Shown in pieces: positions 1-6,206 of a stretch of 8,284 nucleotides of DNA. The notes under the pieces are model-generated. The model was not told the DNA's origin and did not search any database. It worked only from the letters and a program-made list of their open reading frames with translations. Both the position numbers and the translations under genes were made by a program. Source of the DNA: GCA-020344555 sp964405925 (GTDB lineage Bacteria > Planctomycetota > Phycisphaerae > UBA1845); contig CAYOQG010000263.1 in assembly GCA_964405925.1 (NCBI GenBank), positions 1 through 8,284 on the forward strand. The letters run 5' to 3'. The stretch's first letter is position 1. Each line of letters opens with the position of its first letter.

Positions 1-410
1 TAAGCGCCCGAGCTCTCTGCGGCGTCGGCCGATATTTCATCCGCGGCCGAGCTTTCATCGTCGGCTGGGCTTTCATCGGCTGCCGAGGGGCGATCCGGAG
101 GCGCTTCTTGCGATGGGTCGGCGTCGCGCGACGTCGTCCGGGGTTCCTGGGAATCCGAAGTGGATTCGGGTCCGAAATCCGCTTCGATGCTCACGACCGC
201 CGGTCTGGCGAGCTCGGCGGCCCGTCGCGTCCACATGACCAAAGCCAAATCGGCCGAGTCCGGCATCGCCTCTTTTTGAGCCCGGAGACGGCCTTTCTCC
301 ATCTCGTACGAAACGCGTTCGACGAGACGGAATTCGAGCACGCATAATAGAGCGAGCATGGTGGCCAGGAACGCAGCCACGAACAGCTTCGAGTCTGACT
401 TTTTGGTCAT
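1..410 (-). CDS. Membrane-anchored protein, N-terminal part, possibly HtrA/DegP-like serine protease (runs off the window)
   Basis: Reading leftward from an ATG at 410-408 gives 136 codons without a stop; the last two bases in the window are TA, so residue 137 could be Tyr or a stop. The start is supported by GAGGT five bases upstream. The protein opens with a Lys-containing N-terminus (MTKKSDSK), then one hydrophobic helix at residues 9-27, a signal anchor or signal peptide. Residues 30-50 form a charged, probably helical stretch. Residues 57-77 read LALVMWTRRAAELARPAVVSIEAD. The ARPAVVSIE part resembles the 'xxPAVVxI' strand that opens the trypsin fold of HtrA/DegP periplasmic proteases. 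Residues 78-136 are an acidic Ser/Ala/Pro/Asp/Glu linker with three hexapeptide repeats. The catalytic His, Asp and Ser would lie beyond the window, so the protease call is inference. If TA is completed to a stop, it is instead a small single-span protein with an acidic periplasmic tail. Coding potential looks firm, function does not. Confidence 0.72.
   Translation of the reverse strand, partial: MTKKSDSKLFVAAFLATMLALLCVLEFRLVERVSYEMEKGRLRAQKEAMPDSADLALVMWTRRAAELARPAVVSIEADFGPESTSDSQEPRTTSRDADPSQEAPPDRPSAADESPADDESSAADEISADAAESSGA
27..80. repeat. Three tandem 18-bp units inside the acidic linker
   Basis: Units at 27-44, 45-62 and 63-80 follow each other without gaps and share the core GGC-x(6)-TTTCATC. 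On the minus strand each unit encodes six residues in frame: ADESPA, DDESSA and ADEISA (residues 111-128 of the left-edge protein). The copies differ at several positions, so this is an older, diverging expansion. It lies in a presumably disordered acidic linker, where length changes are easily tolerated. Confidence 0.75.
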
Positions 411-415
411 GGTCT

Positions 416-420
416 ACCTC
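416..420 (-). promoter_or_regulatory. Ribosome binding site of the left-edge gene
   Basis: On the minus strand GAGGT lies five bases before the ATG at 410. This fixes the start of the gene and supports reading the minus strand here rather than the overlapping plus-strand frames. Confidence 0.6.
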
Positions 421-1049
421 GCTTCGGTCGCCCCCGTGGGCTTACACAGCAGCCCTACCGTGCGTTCACTCGATGCGTCATCCTCGTGCACGCTCGGCCC
501 TCCAGGCCCAATACATAGAGGGCAGGCGGGGTTGTCCCTGCATCCATTTTAGCCGCGCTGTCCGGATACCTCCAGACTGGCAGCGGGCTCTTAGACACCC
601 AGATCGCTGTTCGAGGAGACACGCCTCTGGACTGCGAACGTGGGGGACGCGTGCCCGGCCGGCCGATCGAGGTCGCCCTGCGGTCAGCATCTGCATACTC
701 CTTGAGACGCGGGGCTCGGGTCGGAGCACGGTCATTGTCAATCAGACGCGTCCCGCCACTCGAATTCCGCGTGGCACCTTGTCATCCCGCGCGCCCTGCG
801 GACCAACGGTTTCTCACTCTTCGCGAGCTGGCTTGGTCAGTTGAAGCCTAGAAGTGCCGGGCTACGAAGCTCCGCCGACGACCGGCCAACCCCGATTCAC
901 TTAAAGTCCTACACTAAACAAGACAGTTGACTAGTTCCCAAGGACCTGTTAGGTATCGCAGCGCGTTGAGGCGGATTAAGGCGGTTCATGATCTGCCAGG
1001 TGCTTTCCGCACTTCTCGATATTGTGTGAACATTTTTCACCTCTTCTGA
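421..1049. other. Divergent intergenic region without a recognisable gene
   Basis: About 630 bases separate the two divergent genes. Open frames exist on both strands (for example 473-844 plus, 478-741 minus), but their translations are Arg/Pro/Ser/Ala-rich, low in hydrophobic core residues and match no family I know. No tRNA T-arm, rRNA or CRISPR-like repeat is visible. The segment must hold the promoters of both flanking genes. A relatively AT-rich stretch at about 896-956 is the most promoter-like part. A small hairpin (stem GTGAA 1026-1030, TTCAC 1036-1040, five-base loop) sits just before the ribosome binding site of the large gene. It could influence initiation, but a five-pair stem may also be chance. 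Confidence 0.6.
927..955 (+). promoter_or_regulatory. Weak sigma-70-like promoter candidate for the large Cys-rich gene
   Basis: TTGACT at 927-932 matches five of six -35 bases. After a 17-base spacer, TAGGTA at 950-955 is only a poor -10 match. It would give a leader of roughly 100 bases ahead of the ATG at 1065. The poor -10 makes this tentative. Confidence 0.2.
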
Positions 1050-1051
1050 GT

Positions 1052-1055
1052 GGAG
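1052..1055 (+). promoter_or_regulatory. Ribosome binding site deciding the start of the large gene
   Basis: GGAG lies nine bases before the ATG at 1065. The frame could also open at a GTG at 1050, but that GTG overlaps this Shine-Dalgarno sequence, and an in-frame TGA at 1047-1049 forbids any earlier start. ATG 1065 is therefore preferred and makes the protein 1575 residues long. Confidence 0.65.
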
Positions 1056-1064
1056 AAAACAAAG

Positions 1065-4000
1065 ATGAACGCGCAGCCGAACCTTCACCGATCGTACGTC
1101 CAGCTTGGCCTTGCCTACGTCGCTGTTTGCGGGTTCCTTGTCGCGATTGGCGGCATGTCTTCCAGCGTCGAGTCCAACGCGCAGGCGCTCGGAGCAGAGG
1201 CCGAGGCGTCTGAACTGAGTATTTCGGTAAGTGCTGAAATGATTGCCCGGCCAGACGCACGCCGTAGCAGTAACCCGCCGATGTCTTCACCGGTCGCTGT
1301 GGACTATCGGCACAAAGGGCCCGCTGAGAACTGCGGGTCTCGTATGCGCGTCGTCGGCACGACTGATTTCACCGTGTGGGAACCGCACGGCTCCACGCTC
1401 AAGGCTGCTTCCGGCGATCCGTGTTTGATCGACCGGCAGTGCTACACGTGTAACGTCTGTGTCGAGTACGCGTGCACCGATTTCACCTGCGAGGAGACCA
1501 TCCTCGACGGTGTGACGGGTGTCACTGGATGCGATGACGGCCTCTACTGCAACGGTGCTGAGCGGTGCGTCGATGGCGTGTGCGTGGCGGGCACAGCACC
1601 CGACTGCGGCGCCCAAGTTTGCGACGAAGGGCAAGATGCGTGCGCGGATCCGTGCGGAAGCGCCGGCGACTGCGACGATGGTCGGGCTTGCACGGACGAC
1701 GCCTGCGTTGCCCAGGTCTGTGTCCACACCAACGTTTGTGGCCCGGGGGCCCGGTGTTTTGAACCGGACCCACCTGACACCAATCCGGTCTGCATTGCGG
1801 GGCGCTGCTGCGCACCCGGTGACCCTGTGACCGGGTGCACCAGAGAGACCTACGACGCTTGCGCCGACGCCTGGCTGCCGATTGGCAGCGACACGAACAC
1901 ATGTGAAGACGATCAGATGCCGTGTCCGGCCTATTCTGCCGGGATCGCGGTCGATAGCGTGATCACCGAGATCGGCCCGATTTCCAATACAGACTGCGAC
2001 AGCTACGTCACGATCGGTGACGACTACGAGACCTGGGACCACGCGAGTCTCGACCCCATCAATCAGTACATGGACGTGTACTTCATGCGGTTTTTGGCGA
2101 GGGTGGAGCCCGGCTCGCTCGACGGTGCCCGCTGGTCGATCGAGTTCAGGACTGATACCGGTGATTTGATCGAGAACACGTTCTGCTCCGATGGGATAAA
2201 CGATGATGGCGGGTTCGGCATCCGCCAGATGAATTTCGACCCGCCGATCACAATCCCGACGAAGGGTATCGTGAGCTTTACTGTTCAGGCGAACTTCGGG
2301 CTCGACGGCCGGGTGAACGTGTATGGCACCACTGCTACAGAAAACGGCAGCAACAACGCCGGGTCGATGTACGTCGAGAACGCAGCCAAGCAAGGTGCCA
2401 TTGTGAATGACCTCCTGGGCACTTGCAGTGGCGGCACGCGGGCTGGATTGTCGTGCGATCGCCGCAATGGCAACGATGATTGCCTTGGTGGCGGATCGTG
2501 CGCCGACGCTCCGGACATTCTGGCCTTCGAGATGCTGGCAACGCCTGGGACAAAGCCGAGCGGGGCGTGCTGTAACCCCGGAACCGGTGTTTGCACCCAG
2601 GAGCTTCCTTGGGACTGCGCCGGTGCGTTCCAGGGCGTCGGTACCCTCTGTGGGCTCTGCACGGATGGGGTCACCCCGTGCGGAAACAACGCCGATTGTG
2701 ATCCGCCTGATCCGGGTTCGTGCCTGCCTATCGAGGCGTGTGTGACGCAGGCTTGCTGCAGCAGCACGACCGGTAACTGCATCGCGACGACGAATACGAC
2801 CTGCACCGGGACCGTCTGCGACAACGAGCCGACGATCATAGGATGCACCCTGGACGAGGAGTGCCCGATCGGTGGCACCTGTGTCACTGTCACCGGGACG
2901 TCCCAGGGGTTCGGGACCGACTGCGATCCGAATTGCTGCTTGCAGCCCGAGGGTTCGTACATCGGTGCCGACAACTGTCTGCTCGCGGAAACGGGGATGC
3001 CGGTCATCGTGGTTCCGCCGCTTGGGGATGCGCCTCCGATAGTGGCAACCATCACGGGTGACAACTCCGGGGCTACGTATGACGACAGCAACCTTGTCTG
3101 CCAGAGCGGTCCCAACGAGGGCAACACGTGCGCGACCAACGAAGACTGTGGTCAGTGCGTCGGTGGTACCAACACCGGCGAACCCTGCGATGAGGATACG
3201 GACTGCCCGGATCCCTTCGTTGGCGCCTGTGAAGTCCATGCGTGCGATGAGATCTGTGCAGCGCTGTTCCTCGATGCGGACGGCGATACCCGCGACCCTG
3301 GTTGGTGGACGGCGTTTAGACTTCAGAGTGTTGATGACTGTGCAGACGTCCGGGTTGACTTGTGCTGCAGCGATGTGAATGGTGACGCCGTGAGGCCGCA
3401 GTGGGCCAACCTGTTCAGCGAATGCCCCTGCGGCACTGTCATTACGCAAGAAGGTGTAGACGGACCGATCGGCATTGGCCGCGATACCGAGGGCTTCGCA
3501 TACGGCCCGCCGTTTTGCTCCGGCGACAACCTGTGGGAGACGTACAGGCTCCGTGACGGCGTTTACTACAAAGCCATTTACTCTGCACCTAGTGGTACTT
3601 CCGCGGTCCCGCCGGGGTCGGACTTCCAGGTTCACATTACGGCGAAAGCCTGTCCGATCGCCGTGTGCTGTTTGGGCGGCGAGTGCAGCGTGGTCAACGA
3701 GCTTGATTGCGCGGAACTGGGTGGGTACTGGCTGTATGGAAACGTCGACTGCGGCTTCGACGCGGACTGCGCCTTGCCAGCCGGGGAAAGCGACAATCCG
3801 TGCTGCACCGGTTCCTGCTGCGTCGACATTGTTGACTGCGTGGACCAATTGCCGTCCGGGCAGCCAATGACCAAGGAGGACTGCGACATCATTATTGAAG
3901 GTGAATATGTCGGCGGTGCCACATGCGAAGCCGATCCTTTTCCCTGCCCACCTGGCGGTCTCGACCTGATCGAATATTATCGTTACACCGTCGAAGTGGA

Positions 4001-5792
4001 GGACTATCCGAGTGTCGAGATAGTGGCGTCATACGATGCCGACGCGAGGTTACTTCAAGCCGAGATACAAAGCCCGTTGGGCTCGAGCGTAGAGGCGGTC
4101 GGGTTGAGTGACCTCGGTGGGGGCTTCCTCACCGGCGAAATCACAGTGTCAATCTCCGGTCCTAAACCAGGTCAGGGAATCAATCTAACATCGAACTTCC
4201 TGTTTTCGCCGTTCGATGGCCCCGCCCACACCGAACAGATATCCGCCGACGCCGATTTGCCGATTTCAGGTGGACGCGATGACGGGACAGTTACGGTGAA
4301 AGTCGACGGTAAGACCACCGAAGATCCAGCTACCGGGCAAAAGACCACCCAAGTCGAGGTTTCAGCCGACGTCAAGGTCGCGGACAAGGTCGAAGTGGGT
4401 GTGAAGGAGACCGTTACACAGAAGGAAGATGAGGGCACGTCCACCAAGACCGAGGAGAGTATCAAAGTCAAATCCGACAACGACGGTGTGGAGACCAGCG
4501 TCACGGTGACAGCCACGCAGGTCAAGGACGCGGACGGAAGAAAAACGCAGACCACCCAACTCGATGGAAAACTCGGCAACGAGCAAGCACAAGTCACGGT
4601 CGGGGCGAAACGGATAGAGACGGAGCAAGGAACGACTAAGACGCTTAGCGGCTCCGGGAGCATGTCATTGACCGGCACCGGCCTCGGAAACGGAGTGGAC
4701 ATTCACGGGCGGCTTCAACAAACTGATGATCCGCTTACCGGTCGAAGGTCGAGTTGGGGCGCGGGCCTCCGCTACAGGCGCGAGTTGGGAAAGGGATGGT
4801 CATTCGAGGGAGGTTACGACTTCCATAGGGACTTTGGGGCGGGACGGGAATCCCACAGTGGCTTCTTTTCGTTCACGTTCCGATTCCGGAGTGACATCCT
4901 CGACGCCAGTGCTGAGAATCTGTTCTGCTGCCCGACACCGGAGGAATGCGTCGACGACTCGCCTTTGCCCGAAAGCACGATCTTGGATGACGAGGTTGAT
5001 TGCTTTGACCTAACGGCCACAGTTGAGACCAGTAACATCGAGTGCATCTCGCTTCCTCCCACGCTCACACTCGAGGCCCTGCCAGTACCGTGTTGTACGC
5101 AGATACCGCCGCCCCCCGCTCACGACTCGAGCCCCGTTCCAGTAGACACCGGTGCGGGTATGAAGAACCGTTACTTGACCTTCTGCGGGGGTGAGTCTGG
5201 TGAAATGCTGGCAGCACGTGTGACGTTCCTGGCAGTACCCGGGTACGAATACGCGGAAGGTCGGACCATGTGGGTTCAAGAGCCGGTCCCAGTGACGGAA
5301 TCGTCCGGGTCGAACGGTCCGGTCCCGCCGCCGACCTTCTGGGCGGCGGAACTTGGATGCGATCCTTACTACACGGATTGGACGCTGTATGACAGGGTCG
5401 ATGTCTACGACGATGCGATCGTGCCCGACGGCATGTACGACGTGCAGTTCATTCACTTTGACTGCGTGCCAATCGCGGAGGAGTACTTCTCTGATCGGTT
5501 GACTGTTCGCATGAGCCGAAGCGGCGACATCGTCGGCAACAACGTGACTCCACCACCGCCATCGGCGCCCCAGGGTGTGGTCGATTTTGTCGACATCTCG
5601 TCGTGCGTCGACAAGTTCAAGAACGCCCCGCGTGCGCCGCGGAAGGCGCGGGCCGACATAGTCAACTCGGACATCTCAAGCCCAATACCGGATCAGAAAG
5701 TTGACTTTGTGGATATTTCCTGCGTCGTCGAGGCGTTCCGCGGCAGGCCGTGTACGCCTCCGGGCCCGCCCGTTGATCCGTGTGGCAGATGA
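1065..5792 (+). CDS. Very large exported Cys-rich mosaic protein with internal beta-barrel-like segment and dockerin-like tail
   Basis: The 1575-residue protein begins with a signal peptide: polar N-region with His and Arg, hydrophobic core at about 14-30, likely cleavage after A-Q-A at 39-41. Residues 117-300 are Cys-rich, with CDDG-type modules (CDDGLYCNGAERC, DCDDGRACTDDAC). Residues about 304-453 form a beta-rich domain with few Cys. Residues 453-725 return to Cys modules: C-x-GG-x(4)-G-x-x-C units and paired-Cys units such as ACCNPGTGVC at 501. Residues 726-866 are a second beta-rich domain. Residues 867-963 are paired-Cys modules. Residues 965-1285 contain no Cys; 1075-1274 look like an outer-membrane beta-meander. 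A further beta domain lies around 1366-1500. The tail has two VDFVDIS motifs (about 1506 and 1546), resembling the dockerin-like C-termini of Planctomycetota. Disulfides imply an extracytoplasmic location. No enzyme motif is visible, so a structural, adhesive or surface role is inference. The gene converges on the peptidase gene downstream. Confidence 0.9.
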   Translation: MNAQPNLHRSYVQLGLAYVAVCGFLVAIGGMSSSVESNAQALGAEAEASELSISVSAEMIARPDARRSSNPPMSSPVAVDYRHKGPAENCGSRMRVVGTTDFTVWEPHGSTLKAASGDPCLIDRQCYTCNVCVEYACTDFTCEETILDGVTGVTGCDDGLYCNGAERCVDGVCVAGTAPDCGAQVCDEGQDACADPCGSAGDCDDGRACTDDACVAQVCVHTNVCGPGARCFEPDPPDTNPVCIAGRCCAPGDPVTGCTRETYDACADAWLPIGSDTNTCEDDQMPCPAYSAGIAVDSVITEIGPISNTDCDSYVTIGDDYETWDHASLDPINQYMDVYFMRFLARVEPGSLDGARWSIEFRTDTGDLIENTFCSDGINDDGGFGIRQMNFDPPITIPTKGIVSFTVQANFGLDGRVNVYGTTATENGSNNAGSMYVENAAKQGAIVNDLLGTCSGGTRAGLSCDRRNGNDDCLGGGSCADAPDILAFEMLATPGTKPSGACCNPGTGVCTQELPWDCAGAFQGVGTLCGLCTDGVTPCGNNADCDPPDPGSCLPIEACVTQACCSSTTGNCIATTNTTCTGTVCDNEPTIIGCTLDEECPIGGTCVTVTGTSQGFGTDCDPNCCLQPEGSYIGADNCLLAETGMPVIVVPPLGDAPPIVATITGDNSGATYDDSNLVCQSGPNEGNTCATNEDCGQCVGGTNTGEPCDEDTDCPDPFVGACEVHACDEICAALFLDADGDTRDPGWWTAFRLQSVDDCADVRVDLCCSDVNGDAVRPQWANLFSECPCGTVITQEGVDGPIGIGRDTEGFAYGPPFCSGDNLWETYRLRDGVYYKAIYSAPSGTSAVPPGSDFQVHITAKACPIAVCCLGGECSVVNELDCAELGGYWLYGNVDCGFDADCALPAGESDNPCCTGSCCVDIVDCVDQLPSGQPMTKEDCDIIIEGEYVGGATCEADPFPCPPGGLDLIEYYRYTVEVEDYPSVEIVASYDADARLLQAEIQSPLGSSVEAVGLSDLGGGFLTGEITVSISGPKPGQGINLTSNFLFSPFDGPAHTEQISADADLPISGGRDDGTVTVKVDGKTTEDPATGQKTTQVEVSADVKVADKVEVGVKETVTQKEDEGTSTKTEESIKVKSDNDGVETSVTVTATQVKDADGRKTQTTQLDGKLGNEQAQVTVGAKRIETEQGTTKTLSGSGSMSLTGTGLGNGVDIHGRLQQTDDPLTGRRSSWGAGLRYRRELGKGWSFEGGYDFHRDFGAGRESHSGFFSFTFRFRSDILDASAENLFCCPTPEECVDDSPLPESTILDDEVDCFDLTATVETSNIECISLPPTLTLEALPVPCCTQIPPPPAHDSSPVPVDTGAGMKNRYLTFCGGESGEMLAARVTFLAVPGYEYAEGRTMWVQEPVPVTESSGSNGPVPPPTFWAAELGCDPYYTDWTLYDRVDVYDDAIVPDGMYDVQFIHFDCVPIAEEYFSDRLTVRMSRSGDIVGNNVTPPPPSAPQGVVDFVDISSCVDKFKNAPRAPRKARADIVNSDISSPIPDQKVDFVDISCVVEAFRGRPCTPPGPPVDPCGR
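4287..4886 (+). other. Segment encoding a putative 12-strand beta-meander (outer-membrane barrel-like)
   Basis: Residues 1075-1274 can be laid out as about six consecutive beta-hairpins of 30-37 residues. Strands alternate hydrophobic and polar residues (TVTVKVDG, VEVSADVKV, TSVTVTATQV). Longer polar loops (EDPATGQK, KEDEGTSTK, DADGRK, ETEQGTTK, DDPLTGRRS, FGAGRESH) alternate with short turns (VADK, SDNDG, LGNE, GLGNG, LGKG). The last hairpins are aromatic and glycine-rich (WGAGLRYRRELGKGWSFEGG), and the segment ends in GFFSFTFRF, similar to the terminal strand of outer-membrane barrels. It has no cysteine, unlike the sequence on both sides. The strand count is my reading by eye. A soluble beta-sheet or beta-solenoid domain is the alternative. 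Confidence 0.45.
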
Positions 5793-5815
5793 CTCTTGAA
5801 GCGGTAACCGATTCG

Positions 5816-5833
5816 CAGGGTTGATTCAACCTG
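5816..5833 (+). terminator. Hairpin 24 bases after the large gene, possible terminator without T-tract
   Basis: CAGG (5816-5819) pairs with CCTG (5830-5833) and TTG (5821-5823) with CAA (5827-5829), with one bulged G and a three-base loop. The position just after the stop codon fits transcript termination or 3'-end protection. No run of T follows, so an intrinsic terminator is doubtful. Confidence 0.25.
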
Positions 5834-5946
5834 GGATGGGGCTGCTTCTACCCACGAAACACCCATTCCCCTATTGGGAACGCGCTGAGATTCTCGGTTA
5901 CGCCAGACAGCCCAATCTACAGCGTTTCTCGACTCGTGTGCCGAGC

Positions 5947-5962
5947 CCCGACATAGGTCGGG
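5947..5962. terminator. Perfect 6-bp hairpin between convergent genes
   Basis: CCCGAC (5947-5952) and GTCGGG (5957-5962) form a perfect GC-rich stem around the loop ATAG. The hairpin would form in transcripts from either strand and could serve both converging genes. No T-tract follows on either side, so the terminator role is uncertain. Confidence 0.25.
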
Positions 5963-6206
5963 AACTTGTCCGCCGCGGTGAAGCTCGCACGGACTCGCTG
6001 CCCACCGTCGCTTAGCCGCATAGCTCCCCTATGTCTGGCGTGCGCAGCCAGGTCAGACGGGGTTTGATACTTTTCAGACTCAGCCACATCTACCGCTGCT
6101 GCCGTCGTGTCATTGAGCCCACAGAACGACTCCGTCGACCGGTGAGGTCCGTTTATGCCCATGGCTCGGATGCGTACCGCACGGAACTCGCCAGCCAGCC
6201 CTCCCT

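Larger units (their letters stand above)
5793..6206. other. Convergent intergenic region
   Basis: The 414 bases lie between the stop codons of the two convergent genes. Short open frames (5821-6015 plus, 5917-6162 minus) have no recognisable motif and no good ribosome binding site. What can be seen are small inverted repeats: 5816-5833, 5866-5880 (TTCCC/GGGAA around a five-base loop) and 5947-5962. None is followed by a clear T-tract on either strand. Confidence 0.6.

Noticed and set aside
73..345. A different minus-strand frame of 90 codons at the left edge
   Set aside because: It is out of frame with the gene starting at 410, is very Arg-rich and has no hydrophobic or domain pattern.
108..347. 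Plus-strand frame at the left edge
   Set aside because: The minus-strand frame starting at 410 has a start, ribosome binding site and transmembrane helix and covers the same bases. The plus-strand translation shows no such signals.
736..741. Perfect TTGACA on the minus strand upstream of the left-edge gene
   Set aside because: At a 17-base spacing the -10 position reads CGAGCC, which is no -10 element, and the site is over 320 bases from the start codon.
473..844. 123-codon plus-strand frame in the divergent intergenic region
   Set aside because: Arg/Pro/Ser-rich, no ribosome binding site, no family resemblance, and an overlapping antisense frame of similar quality.
1126..1131. Cys in the signal peptide of the large protein as a lipoprotein acylation site
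   Set aside because: The residue before Cys22 is Val rather than Gly, Ala or Ser, and the hydrophobic core continues past it, so an ordinary signal peptide cut near residue 41 fits better.
2285..3139. A second long antisense frame of 284 codons
   Set aside because: It overlaps both the sense gene and the other antisense frame, and its Pro/Ser/Gln/Val-rich translation has no recognisable motif.
1287..3848. An 853-codon open frame antisense to the large gene
   Set aside because: Its translation is Ala/Arg/Val-rich without domains or a signal peptide. The sense frame shows a signal peptide, ordered Cys modules and a ribosome binding site. The long antisense frame is explained by the GC-rich, biased codon use of the sense gene.
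5821..6162. Short frames on both strands in the convergent intergenic region
   Set aside because: No ribosome binding site, no motif, and no similarity to transposase or toxin families that I can see.
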